From Azospirillum brasilense (GTDB taxonomy: Bacteria > Pseudomonadota > Alphaproteobacteria > Azospirillales > Azospirillaceae): a stretch of 64,000 nt of DNA. Positions within the stretch are counted from its first letter, which is position 1. Each line of letters opens with the position of its first letter. The stretch lies in the NCBI RefSeq assembly GCF_001315015.1, contig NZ_CP012916.1, positions 274,001 to 338,000 of the forward strand, given 5' to 3'. The position numbers were made by a program, and so were the translations under genes. The notes under the pieces were generated by a model. That model was not told the origin of the DNA. It searched no databases and worked only from the letters and a program-made list of their open reading frames with translations. Shown here in pieces: positions 9,773 through 18,900 of this stretch.

Positions 9773-11317
9773 ATGTACGAACTCGACATGCTTCTTCACG
9801 GCGCGCAGGCGCTGTTCAACCAGCCCATGGCGCTGCTGCTCGCCCTGTTCGGCGTCACGCTGGGCATCATCATCGGCGCGCTGCCCGGCCTGACGGCGAC
9901 GATGGGCGTGGCGATCCTGCTGCCCTTCACCTTCGGCATGGACCCGCTGTCGGGCCTGTTGATGATTTCCGGCGTCTTCTTCGGCGGCATCTACGGCGGG
10001 TCGGTCACGGCCATCCTGCTCAAGATTCCCGGCACCCCGGCCGCCGCCGCCACCGCCATCGACGGCTTCGAGCTGACCAAGAAGGGGCAGGCCGGCATCG
10101 CGCTCGGCACCGCCACCTTCTCGTCCTTCCTGGGCGGCACGGCCAGCGTGTTCGTGCTGATCTTCCTGGCCCCGGTGCTGGCGCGCTTCGCCCTGGAATT
10201 CAGCGCGTCGGAGTCCTTCGCGCTCGCCGTCTTCGGCCTGTCGATCATCGCCAGCATCTCCGGCGTGTCGGTCATCAAGGGCCTGATCTCCGGCTTCCTC
10301 GGTCTGCTGCTGGCAACCGTCGGGCTCGACCCGATGGGCGGCTTCCCGCGCTACACCGGCGGCTACACCGAGCTGTTCAACGTGCCCTTCATCCCGGTGA
10401 TGATCGGCCTGTTCGCCGCCGCCGAAGCCTTCAAGTCGCTGGAGGACCCGCAGGTCCGCGCCGGCATGGCCGCGGCGCTGGACCGCATCATTCCGCCCTG
10501 GCACATGTTCCGCCGCCAGCTGGGCAACATCGCGCGCTCTTCGGGCCTCGGCATCATCATCGGCATGATCCCGGGCGCCGGTGCCGACATCGCCGCCTTC
10601 GTCGCCTACAACGAAGCCAAGCGTTTCAGCAAGACGCCGGAGAATTACGGCAAGGGCGAGCTGGGCGCCGTCGCCGCCTGCGAGTCCGGCGCCAACGGCT
10701 GCACGGGCGGCGCGCTGCTGACCATGCTGACGCTGGGCATCCCCGGCGACGCGGTGACCGCCGTGATGCTGGGCGCGCTGACCCTTCAGGGTCTGCAGCC
10801 CGGCCCGCTGCTGTTCAAGGACCACGCCGATCTGGTCTTCACGCTGTTTGCCGGCATGCTGGTCTGCTACGTCTTCATGCTGGTGGTCGGCCTCGGCTCG
10901 CTGCGTTTCATGGGGCGCATCCTGCAGATGCCGAAGTCGGTGCTGACGCCGTGCATCCTTGCGCTGTGCATCGTCGGCACCTACGCCATCAACAACAGCA
11001 TGTTCGACATCTGGATCATGCTGGCGGCCGGCGTCGTCGGCTACTTCATGCAGAAGTGGGACTTCCCGGCCTCGCCCGTCGTGCTCGCCCTCATCATGGG
11101 GCCGATGGCCGAGGCGAACTTCCGCCGTGCGCTGTCGCTGTCGGGCGGCAGCTACGACTTCCTCTACACCCGCCCGATCACCGCGGTCCTGCTGACCATC
11201 GCGATCCTGACGCTGATGCTCCCGCTGCTGCGCCGCCTGTGGGCGCAACGCTCGCCCGGCGGACCGACGACGATCAACCCGGCCGCCGGGAGCAGCCGCA
11301 TGGGGACCCCGGAATGA
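9773..11317 (+). CDS. tctA: TTT transporter large membrane subunit TctA
   Basis: A 514-residue permease with about 11-12 transmembrane helices. The TctA signatures are visible: GALPGLTATMGVAILLPFTF near the N-terminus, IPGTPAAAATAIDGF, GMIPGAGADIAAFVAYNEAK, and LGIPGDAVTAVMLGAL. These glycine/proline loops are thought to line the transport path. It overlaps the SMP-30 gene by the 4-bp ATGA junction at 11314-11317, indicating translational coupling to the catabolic genes. It drives cation-coupled uptake of the substrate captured by the TctC at 8155. Confidence 0.94.
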   Translation: MYELDMLLHGAQALFNQPMALLLALFGVTLGIIIGALPGLTATMGVAILLPFTFGMDPLSGLLMISGVFFGGIYGGSVTAILLKIPGTPAAAATAIDGFELTKKGQAGIALGTATFSSFLGGTASVFVLIFLAPVLARFALEFSASESFALAVFGLSIIASISGVSVIKGLISGFLGLLLATVGLDPMGGFPRYTGGYTELFNVPFIPVMIGLFAAAEAFKSLEDPQVRAGMAAALDRIIPPWHMFRRQLGNIARSSGLGIIIGMIPGAGADIAAFVAYNEAKRFSKTPENYGKGELGAVAACESGANGCTGGALLTMLTLGIPGDAVTAVMLGALTLQGLQPGPLLFKDHADLVFTLFAGMLVCYVFMLVVGLGSLRFMGRILQMPKSVLTPCILALCIVGTYAINNSMFDIWIMLAAGVVGYFMQKWDFPASPVVLALIMGPMAEANFRRALSLSGGSYDFLYTRPITAVLLTIAILTLMLPLLRRLWAQRSPGGPTTINPAAGSSRMGTPE

Positions 11318-12228
11318 CGACCTCGACCAGCATTGGCCTGGAGGCCGTCTTCGATCCCGACCTGCGCAACGGCACCGGCGAGAATCCGGTCTGGGACGCC
11401 GAGCGGAACTCGTGGACCTGGATCGACATCCCGGCACGGACCATCCACCGGCTCGACCCCTCCAGCGGCGCCCACCGCCGCTGGACCCTGCCGGAGATGA
11501 TCGGCAGCCTCGTCCTGCGTCCGGACGGCGGGGTGGTCTGCGCCTGCGAGACCGGAATCTTCGACGTCGATCTGCCGGGCGAGGGCGGGGAGGCGGTGGT
11601 CACCACCCTCGCCACCCACCGCTTCCCCAAGGAGGGCATGCGCTTCAACGACGGGCGCTGCGACCGGCAGGGGCGGTTCTGGCTGTCCAGCATGGTCATG
11701 GACATTAGCAAGGGCGACTCCTCCGGCCTGTGGCACCGCTTCACGCGGGCCGACGGGCTGACCGAAACCGGGACCGGCGGCTACATCATTCCCAACGGCT
11801 CCGCCTTCAGCCCGGACGGGCGCACGCTCTACGCGTCCGACAGCCACCGCGACGTGCGGATGGTCTGGGCCTGGGACTACGACACGGACACCGGCACCGC
11901 CGCCAACCGCCGCCCCTTCGTCGACATGCGGGCGATGGTCGGGCGTCCCGACGGCGCCGCGGTGGACGTCGACGGCTGCTATTGGATCTGCTGCCTGGAC
12001 GAGGGCTGCATCAAGCGCTTCACCCCGAACGGCGACCTTGACCGCCGCATCGAGGTGCCGATGCGCAAGCCGACCATGTGCGCCTTCGGCGGGCCGGACC
12101 TGCGGACGATGCTGGTCACCTCGCTCAGCCGCGGGCCTGCGGACCTCGCCGAGGACCCGCATGGCGGGCGCGTCCTGATGTTCTATCCCGGCGCCCAGGG
12201 CCTGCCGGAACCCCGCTTGACTGTTTGA
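11314..12228 (+). CDS. SMP-30/gluconolactonase-family sugar lactonase
   Basis: A 304-residue six-bladed beta-propeller of the SMP-30/regucalcin/gluconolactonase family, which hydrolyses aldonolactones to aldonic acids with a bound divalent metal. Seen motifs are the metal-ligand glutamate in GENPVW near residue 17, RFNDGRCDRQGRFW, the asparagine of PNGSAFSPDGRTLYASDS and the aspartate of GRPDGAAVDVDG. The start is fixed by the ATGA overlap with tctA. In this operon the likely substrate is galactono-1,4-lactone or a similar lactone, producing the acid that enters the DgoK/DgoA route after dehydration. Arabinono- and xylonolactonases share the same fold. Confidence 0.88.
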   Translation: MTTSTSIGLEAVFDPDLRNGTGENPVWDAERNSWTWIDIPARTIHRLDPSSGAHRRWTLPEMIGSLVLRPDGGVVCACETGIFDVDLPGEGGEAVVTTLATHRFPKEGMRFNDGRCDRQGRFWLSSMVMDISKGDSSGLWHRFTRADGLTETGTGGYIIPNGSAFSPDGRTLYASDSHRDVRMVWAWDYDTDTGTAANRRPFVDMRAMVGRPDGAAVDVDGCYWICCLDEGCIKRFTPNGDLDRRIEVPMRKPTMCAFGGPDLRTMLVTSLSRGPADLAEDPHGGRVLMFYPGAQGLPEPRLTV

Positions 12229-12229
12229 A

Positions 12230-12346
12230 CCCTCTCCCCTCTGGGGAGAGGGTGGCCCGAAGGGCCGGTGAGGGGGGTGCGCGTAACGGTACGTCCGGCA
12301 AAAGCGCAACCCCCTCACCCTAACCCTCTCCCCGGAGGGGAGAGGG
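12230..12346. repeat. 117-bp interspersed repeat, copy A (reverse orientation)
   Basis: Begins with CCCTCTCCCC and ends with GGGGAGAGGG, each end forming a hairpin of about 23 bp. An inner pair of 16-bp arms (12267-12282 and 12304-12319, one mismatch) encloses a 21-bp core at 12283-12303. The GGCCCGAAGGGCC hairpin lies on the left, so the element is inverted relative to the copies at 41474 and 57856. It sits between the lactonase and the SDR gene, inside a same-strand gene run. Confidence 0.85.
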
Positions 12347-12378
12347 AACTTCAAGACCAAAGACACGAGAGGCAAGGA

Positions 12379-13155
12379 ATGTTTGACGATCTGAAGGGCA
12401 AGCGCGTTCTGATCACCGGCTCCACGCAGGGCATCGGCCTGGCGGCGGTGGAGGCGTTCGCCCGCGCCGGCGCCAAGGTCGCCATGAACGGCCGCCGCGT
12501 TCCGGCGGACCTGGAGGCCACGCTGGCCCGTCTGAACGGGCTGGGCGGCGAGGTCGTCTTCCTCCAGGCCGACGTGTCGGACAGCGCGGCGTGCGGCACG
12601 CTGGTCGAGGCCTTCGTGGAGCGCTTCGGCGGCATCGACGTGCTCATCAACAACGCGGGCGGTCTTGTCGCGCGCAAGCCGCTGCCGGAGATCGACGATG
12701 CCTTCTTCGACGCGGTGACCGACCTCAACTCCCGCTCCGCGCTGATGGTGACCAAGCACGCCCTGCCGCACCTGAAGGCCGCGGCGGCGCAGAACGGCAC
12801 CACCTCTTCGGTGATCTCGGTCGGCTCGGTCGCCGGCTACACCGGCGGCGGTCCAGGCGCCGGCCTTTATGGCGCGGCCAAGGCGTGGCTGCACAACATC
12901 CAGAAGAACTGGGTGGCTTTCCACACCAAGGACGGCATCCGCTTCAACATGGTGTCGCCGGGGACGTTCGACACGGCCTTCCACGCCGACAAGGACGAGG
13001 ACACCAAGGCCCGCATCGGCTCCGGCTTCCCGATGGGCCGCTTCGGCCGACCGGAAGAGTGCGCCCCGACCTTCCTGTTCTTCGCGTCGCACGCCTGCAG
13101 CGGCTACATCACCGGGCAGGTTCTCGACGTCAACGGCGGCCAATACATGCCGTAA
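12379..13155 (+). CDS. SDR-family NAD(P)-dependent oxidoreductase
   Basis: A 258-residue classical short-chain dehydrogenase. The cofactor motif TGSTQGIGLAAVEAF lies at about 13-27, the NNAGG motif at about 93-97, the catalytic serine is in SVGSVAG, and YGAAK gives the Tyr-x3-Lys pair. Start at 12379 with AAGGA close upstream. At the end of the sugar-acid operon it may oxidise an aldose to its lactone for the SMP-30 enzyme, or reshape a hydroxyacid. Both roles occur in galactose and fucose pathways, and sequence alone does not decide. The stop codon lies in a 13-bp direct repeat (13145-13157 and 13161-13173). Confidence 0.88.
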   Translation: MFDDLKGKRVLITGSTQGIGLAAVEAFARAGAKVAMNGRRVPADLEATLARLNGLGGEVVFLQADVSDSAACGTLVEAFVERFGGIDVLINNAGGLVARKPLPEIDDAFFDAVTDLNSRSALMVTKHALPHLKAAAAQNGTTSSVISVGSVAGYTGGGPGAGLYGAAKAWLHNIQKNWVAFHTKDGIRFNMVSPGTFDTAFHADKDEDTKARIGSGFPMGRFGRPEECAPTFLFFASHACSGYITGQVLDVNGGQYMP

Positions 13156-13201
13156 CGGGCACATGCCGTAACGAGTGATGATTCCGTCCGCGTCCGCTTG
13201 G

Positions 13202-13639
13202 TCAGAGCGGGCGCGGCGGGATCGCGGCGGTGAAAGCTGCCGCATTGGCGGCGATGGCCGGCAGGGTGGGGAAGGGCACGCCGTCCTCGCACCGCAACTG
13301 CCGGGCCACCGCGTGCAGGGTGCCGTGATGGCGGCGGCAGAGCATGCCGTCGGCGTCGCGGTCGTAAAGCCGGACGAACTGGACGGGCGCCGCCCCGTCC
13401 TCCGCATGGACCTCCACCTCCACCAGATGGGTGCAGAAGGAGCAGGCGGTCAGCGGGTCCGTCGAATCGAAGACCACGCCGGCCTCCAGGCAGCGCCGCG
13501 CGAAGGCCTCCAGAAGCACCGACGCGCTGTCCACCGTATCCAGCCCGCGCAGGGCGCGCACGACGTCGCGCATATGGCCGACCTCCGGCAGGATCAGCCC
13601 AGCGGCGGAGTGGCGGTCGTGGATCACCAGCTTCATCAT
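13202..13639 (-). CDS. Uncharacterised 145-residue protein, paralogue of the protein at 38499
   Basis: I do not recognise a named domain. It is clearly homologous to the protein encoded at 38499-38912, about one third identical by eye: both start M-KLVI-D-H-AAGL, share V-SAS--LE--A-RCL--G, then DPL, a cysteine, TH-VE, and end with Y---DG--CRR-H--L. The conserved His and Cys positions suggest a metal- or redox-linked role, but that is speculative. There is no signal peptide or membrane segment. The start codon overlaps the stop of the upstream zinc-knuckle gene as ATGA (13636-13639), so the two are translated together. Confidence 0.75.
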   Translation of the reverse strand: MMKLVIHDRHSAAGLILPEVGHMRDVVRALRGLDTVDSASVLLEAFARRCLEAGVVFDSTDPLTACSFCTHLVEVEVHAEDGAAPVQFVRLYDRDADGMLCRRHHGTLHAVARQLRCEDGVPFPTLPAIAANAAAFTAAIPPRPL

Positions 13640-13890
13640 GATGCGCGCGCCGTCTCGAAATGGGTGTCCCGGTGATTGGCCGTGCCGCTCGCGGCGTAGC
13701 CGGGCCGGCTCGACCACACCCGCTGGCGGATGCGGATTTGTGTCCGGCAGTCGGCCGAGCAGTAGAGCGGGGCGGGGCCGCGGCCGGATGCGCGGGTGAA
13801 CGGACGCCCGCAGCAGGCGTAATGCAGCTTGGGCATGGGAAGAGGGGGTGTCGTACGGGTGTGTGTTGGCATCGGCATAGCTGGATTCAC
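13636..13890 (-). CDS. Small zinc-knuckle protein coupled to the gene at 13202
   Basis: Up to 84 residues. After a Thr/Pro-rich N-terminus the core reads YACCGRPFTRAS, then YCSADCRTQIRIRQR. The Cys-Cys plus Cys-x3-Cys spacing and the arginine-rich continuation resemble small zinc-ribbon proteins that bind nucleic acid. The start is uncertain: GTG at 13890, or the ATG at 13836 directly before the core. Neither has a convincing ribosome site. The ATGA overlap with the downstream gene supports both as real. Function unknown. Confidence 0.6.
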   Translation of the reverse strand: MNPAMPMPTHTRTTPPLPMPKLHYACCGRPFTRASGRGPAPLYCSADCRTQIRIRQRVWSSRPGYAASGTANHRDTHFETARAS

Positions 13891-14282
13891 GAAGCATTTC
13901 CAAAGTTGGACGGACTATACGGGTGGTCTGTGACAGTTTGACGGGTGGGGGCGGGCTACCACTTTTTCGCGTCCCGGCCGCCGCACGCGGACACGAAAAC
14001 GCCATTGAGCACCGGCCGGTTCCCATGACAGGAGGTGGCGTTTGGTAATTTCGGACAATGCTTAAAATGCAGTTGTTTTTCTGGCAGAATATAATTTGAA
14101 ACGGCTGCATCAGGATCGAGCGGCACCGATAAATTGTCTTTGACGATAAAAAATCGCGTTGTAATGTCCCTTTGGCGGACAAGGGTGTTTCTGCGGACCG
14201 GTGATGCACTGGTTGTGGCCGGCGTCCTTGATCGGGGGCAGTGCCGGATCGTCCCTTGCCGCCGCAAGAGGAAGGGGCGGAC
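13891..14282. other. Divergent intergenic region with candidate promoters
   Basis: This AT-richer stretch separates the minus-strand small genes from the receiver-kinase gene. It holds a perfect -10 hexamer TATAAT at 14090-14095 on the plus strand without a clear -35. It also holds TTGACG at 14140-14145 with a 16-bp spacer to TAATGT at 14162. No open frame with coding character is visible. Confidence 0.4.
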
Positions 14283-15512
14283 ATGGGAGCACCGACGAAG
14301 GCGACGATCCTCATCGTGGATGACACCGCCGACAACCTTTCGCTGCTGAGCAGCCATCTGAAATCCATTTATACGGTCAAGACCGTGAACAACGGCGATG
14401 CCGCGCTGCGCATCGCCTTCTCCGACCAGCCGCCGGATCTGATCCTGCTCGACGTCATGATGCCGAGCATGGACGGATACGAGGTGTGCCGCCGCCTGAA
14501 GGCCGATCCGCGAACCCGCGACGTTCCGGTGATCTTCCTCACCGCCCGCACCTCCGTCGAGGACGAGAAGTTCGGGTTAGACCTGGGCGCCGTCGATTAC
14601 ATCAGCAAGCCGATCAGCCCCCCCATCGTCCTGGCGCGGGTGAAGAACCACCTGTCCTTGAAGGCTACCGCCGACTCGCTGCGGGCCACCGTCGAGGAGG
14701 TGCGCGCCGCCCATAGCCGGCTGGAGGAGACGCAGCAGCATCTGATCCAGACGGAGAAGATGGCGGCGCTGGGCCTGCTAGTCTCCGGCGTCGCACACGA
14801 GATCAACACACCGATCGGCGTGGCGCTGACCGCAGTCTCCCATCTCTCCGGGCTGGTCGAATCGCTGGCGTCGCAATTCCAGAATGGGGCGATCCGCAAG
14901 TCTGACCTCGCCCGCTTCCTGGAGAACGCGCGGGAAGGGACGCTGCTGGTCACCACCAACATCGTGCGCACTGCCAACCTGATCCAGAGCTTCAAGCAGG
15001 TGGTGGTGGACCGCGCCGGATCGGAACGGCGGGTGTTCGATCTCAAGGACTATCTCTCCGACGCCCTGTTCGGGCTGGACCCTCATCTGCGCGAAGCCGG
15101 GCATAGCCTCACCGTGTCCTGTCCCGCCGGCCTGACCATCGACAGCCATCCCGGCCCACTGTCGGAGGTGCTGTCCATCCTGATCCGCAACGCCGTGGCC
15201 CACGCCTTCCGCCCAGGCCAATGCGGGCGCGTCATTCTGTCGGTCACGCCGCGGGAGGAGGATTGGGTGGAACTGCGCCTGTCCGACGACGGCAAAGGGA
15301 TCGACCCGGAGCATCTGAGCAAGTTGTTCGATCCCTTCTTCACCACCCGCCGGGGCATCGAGTTTCCGGGTCTGGGGCTCTACATCGCCTTCAACCTTGT
15401 CCATCAGGTGCTTCAGGGGACCATCGAGGTGGAAAGCCTGTCCGGCGGCGGCGCCACCTTCGTCGTCCGCATGCCGCGGCGCGTGTCGGCCCTGGCCGAA
15501 GCGCCGGCCTGA
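14283..15512 (+). CDS. Receiver-histidine kinase (response regulator fused to kinase)
   Basis: A 409-residue cytoplasmic protein with an unusual order: a receiver domain first (about 6-122, acidic pair D13/D14, phosphoacceptor D57, K109), a coiled-coil linker (about 125-160), a HisKA domain with the phosphorylated histidine H172 in VAHEINTP, and a HATPase domain with LSDDGKGI and GLGLYIAF boxes. No transmembrane segment is present, so input probably comes through phosphorylation of the N-terminal receiver. Start at 14283, with AGGAAGGGG upstream. It converges with the lone receiver gene at 15538, and the two receivers are alike, suggesting one phosphorelay with the hybrid kinase. Confidence 0.92.
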   Translation: MGAPTKATILIVDDTADNLSLLSSHLKSIYTVKTVNNGDAALRIAFSDQPPDLILLDVMMPSMDGYEVCRRLKADPRTRDVPVIFLTARTSVEDEKFGLDLGAVDYISKPISPPIVLARVKNHLSLKATADSLRATVEEVRAAHSRLEETQQHLIQTEKMAALGLLVSGVAHEINTPIGVALTAVSHLSGLVESLASQFQNGAIRKSDLARFLENAREGTLLVTTNIVRTANLIQSFKQVVVDRAGSERRVFDLKDYLSDALFGLDPHLREAGHSLTVSCPAGLTIDSHPGPLSEVLSILIRNAVAHAFRPGQCGRVILSVTPREEDWVELRLSDDGKGIDPEHLSKLFDPFFTTRRGIEFPGLGLYIAFNLVHQVLQGTIEVESLSGGGATFVVRMPRRVSALAEAPA

Positions 15513-15537
15513 GGCCGGCCCGCGTGGATGGCTGTGG

Positions 15538-15945
15538 TCAGGACGCCGGGATGCGCGCGGCCACCCGCCGCAGCACCGCCGGGGGATCGATCGGCTTTGC
15601 GATGTAATCCACTGCCCCCATGGCGAAGCCGCGCTGCCGGTCGACCTCATCGGCCCGGCCCGTCAGGAAGATTACGGGGATGTTCCGGGTTCCCGGTCCG
15701 TCCTTCAAGGCGGCGCAGACCTCATAGCCGTCCATCTCCGGCATCACCACGTCCAGCAGGATCAGGTCGGGCGCCGGGGACGCGGCGGCGATCTCCAGCG
15801 CCTTGCGCCCGTTGTTGGCGACCTTGACCTTGTAGCTGTCCTTCAGCAAGCCACTCAGCAGCTTCAGGTTATCCGGGGCGTCGTCCACGATGAGGATCGT
15901 GGCCTTTGGCACGGCGGGTGCCGGTGCGGGCGATGCAATGTTCAT
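15538..15945 (-). CDS. Single-domain response regulator
   Basis: A 135-residue stand-alone receiver (CheY-like) without an output domain. The acidic pair D21/D22, phosphoacceptor D65 in LILLDVVMPEMDG, the T/S position in VIFLTGRA and K117 in YIAKP are all intact. It is closely similar to the N-terminal receiver of the protein at 14283. It lies downstream of the large hybrid kinase on the same strand with a 33-bp gap, so it is probably the shuttle or terminal receiver of that relay. Confidence 0.92.
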   Translation of the reverse strand: MNIASPAPAPAVPKATILIVDDAPDNLKLLSGLLKDSYKVKVANNGRKALEIAAASPAPDLILLDVVMPEMDGYEVCAALKDGPGTRNIPVIFLTGRADEVDRQRGFAMGAVDYIAKPIDPPAVLRRVAARIPAS

Positions 15946-15978
15946 GGAGTTGATCCGAATTGGGGAGTCGGCGTCTGT

Positions 15979-18900
15979 TCAGGCTTGGGCGATCGCGCCG
16001 CGTTCGGCCACCGCCGCATCCAGCGTGGCGGCGGCCTCGTCGAAGTCGAAGTTGCGGATTTGATCGCCGATGGCACTGAAGCGGTTGGGGAAGGCGGCTT
16101 GCAGCAGGCCCGCGTTCGCGGTCAGCGTCTCCTCCGCGTCCGGGTCGCTGTCGAGCAGAAGCTGGCGGAGCCGATTGCAAACGGCGTGAAGTTCGTCCGC
16201 ATCCACCGTGACGGCCCCGGTTCCGGACGGCGCGGCGGCCTCCTCTGCCAGCGCCATCTCCAGATGGGCGAGGAGCGCGCCCAACGGCGGTTCCAACGCG
16301 GCCAGCCGGGCATCGATCTCCAGACGTGGTCGGGCGTCGCGGATGACGGCCTCCAAATCGGCGGCAGCGTCCTGGACGGGGTGGGCGCCGATGTTGCCGG
16401 CGGTGCCCTTCAGTGTGTGGGCATGGCGTTCCGCCGCGGCGAGGTCGCCAGCGTCCAGCGCCCCACGGATGGCGGCGACCACTCCGCGGTGCCCGGAGGT
16501 GAACTTGCGCAACAGGTCGAGATAGAGGCGCTTCTTGCCGAGCACGCGCGACAGCCCGGTGACGATGTCCAGCCCGGGAACGCCGGTGGGCAGGTCGCCC
16601 GGCTCCTTCACAGCCTGCGCGGGGAGGGGAGGCGGAAGCTCGGCGCCCATTCCAGGCCGGGGCGTCACCCAGGCCAGCAGGGTGAGCCACAGCGCATCCG
16701 GGTCGATGGGCTTGGCCAGATAATCGTTCATCCCCGCGTCCAGGCAACGCTCGCGGTCGGCCTGCATGGCGTTGGCGGTCATGGCGACGATGGGCAGGTC
16801 GGCGAAGCCCAGCCGACGGATTTCCAGGGTCGCGGCGACGCCGTCCATGACCGGCATCTGCATGTCCATCAGCACGAGGTCGTAGTGAGCCGCCTGCACC
16901 ATGTCGACGGCGATGGCACCGTTTCCCGCGATTTCCACCACCATTCCGGCGTCGCCCAGCAACTCGCAGGCCACCTGCTGGTTCAGGTCGTTGTCCTCAG
17001 CCAGCAGGATGTGAGCGCCGCGCAGGCGCGACAGGTCGGTGGTGGGCGCGGCGGCCGGCACCGGGAGGGCGTCCGCGGGCTGCTCGTCGGCACCCAGGAC
17101 CCGCATGATCCCATCGAACAGCGCCGACGGGTTGACGGGTTTGAACAGCACCTCTTCGATGGCCGTGTTCTCAGCCCCCCTCAGCACCTCTTCCCGGCCA
17201 TAGGAGGTGACCATGATGTGATGGGGGGCCTGCGGCAGTTCCAGTGCGGCGATGCCGGAGGAAGTTTCCAGCCCGTCCATGCCGGGCATCTGCCAATCGA
17301 GCAGCACGACGCGGAAAGGCCGGCCCTCGCGCGCCGCATACCGCGCCGCCTGGATGGCCGCCGGACCGGAGTCCACGGCTTCGGCGGTGAAGGACATGGC
17401 CGACAGCATGTCGGTCAGCACCACGCGGGCGTTCTCGTTGTCGTCCACCACCAGACAGCGGAGGCCGCGCAGGTCGGGCCGCGGCAGCAGCACGCGGCGC
17501 GGCCTGTCGCGGCCCAGCCGGGCGGTGAACCAAAAGCTGGAACCGCGGCCCGGCGCGCTGTCCACCCCGACCGCGCCGCCCATCAACTCGGCCAGCCGCT
17601 TGGAGATCGCCAGTCCGAGGCCGGTTCCGCCGTACTTGCGGGTGGTCGACGCGTCGGCCTGCTGGAAGCTCTGGAAGAGTTGACTTCTCTGCTCATCGCT
17701 CAAGCCGATGCCGGTGTCGCGCACCTCGAAGCGGAGCAGAAGGTCGCTCCCGGCCTCCTCCTCCAGCCGGACGATGATGGCGATTTCACCGCGCTCGGTG
17801 AATTTGACCGCGTTGTTGGCATAGTTGACCAGGATCTGCCCGATGCGCAGCGGATCGCCGATCAGGTCGCTCGGCACGTTCTGGGCGACGTCGAAGATCA
17901 GCTCCAGTCCCTTGGCCGCGGCCTTCTCGGCGATCAGGTCGGCGAGCGTGCCCAGCACCTTGTCCAGATGGAAACCGGTGCGCTCGACGCTCAGCTTCCC
18001 GGCCTCGATCTTCGAGAAATCCAGGATGTCGTTGATGATGCCCAGCAAATGCTGGCCGGACTGGCTGATCTTGAGGACATAGTCGCGCTGGCGCGGCGTC
18101 AGGTCGGTCTTCAGCGCCAGATGCGACAGGCCGATCACCGCATTCATCGGGGTGCGGATCTCGTGGCTCATGTTGGCGAGGAAACTGGCCTTCGCCTGGG
18201 ACGCCGCTTCCGCCCTGTCACGGGTCAGGCGCAATTCCTCGGCCTGGGTGCCCAACCGGACGACGGCGTTCAGGATGCTGTCCAATTCCTGCGTGCGGGC
18301 GCCGGGAAGCCGGATGTCGCGCTCGCCTTCGCCGATGCGGCGCAGACCGTCGGCGGCGGACAGCAGCGGCCGCACCACATGGCGGCGGATCAGCAGCCCC
18401 GCGGCGATGAATATTCCCAGCACCGCGACGAATGCGAACTGGATGACCTGGGACACCAGACGGGTGCGCTCCTGGATTTGGCCCAGACGTCCCGCCGTCA
18501 GTTCGGTCACGTCGACGAGCAGCCGGTCACCGACCGTGTTCAGTTCCACCAGCGTCTGCGCCCATTTCTCGGTGAGGCTCTCCTCCTTGGATTGGGGAGC
18601 GGCATCTCCGGTGGCGGCGCTCTCCAGCCGCCGCGCCTTTGCCGAGGAGACCTGCCGGATGACCGCGTAGGCGTCCGTAACCTGCCGCTTCAGGGAGGGA
18701 TCGAACTGGAAGGTTGGGTGGAAGGCCAGCGCTTGGGCGGCCAGCAGGGCCTCGCGGCGGCGGCGGGGGTCGTCGGCGGAAAGGACGATCGCTCCCGACT
18801 GCTTCAACCGCTCCAGATTCACGACGGCGCGCTGGCGTTCCAGAATCAGCGGCACCATGCGATCCTGACTGTCGGCGGCCAGGCGCTCCATCTTGCCCTG

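Noticed and set aside
9206..11437. Minus-strand open frame opposite tctB and tctA
   Set aside because: Repetitive charged composition (Asp/Arg/Gln/His) and complete overlap with two recognisable transporter genes.
12230..12346. The clustered palindromes as a CRISPR array or transposon end
   Set aside because: Only one unit per site, no regular spacers, no cas or transposase gene; the dispersed 117-bp repeat explains all copies.
14082..14100. Possible sigma-54 promoter (GG...TTTG) before the receiver-kinase gene
   Set aside because: The GG-N10-GC core is not met; the perfect TATAAT at 14090 explains the sequence better.
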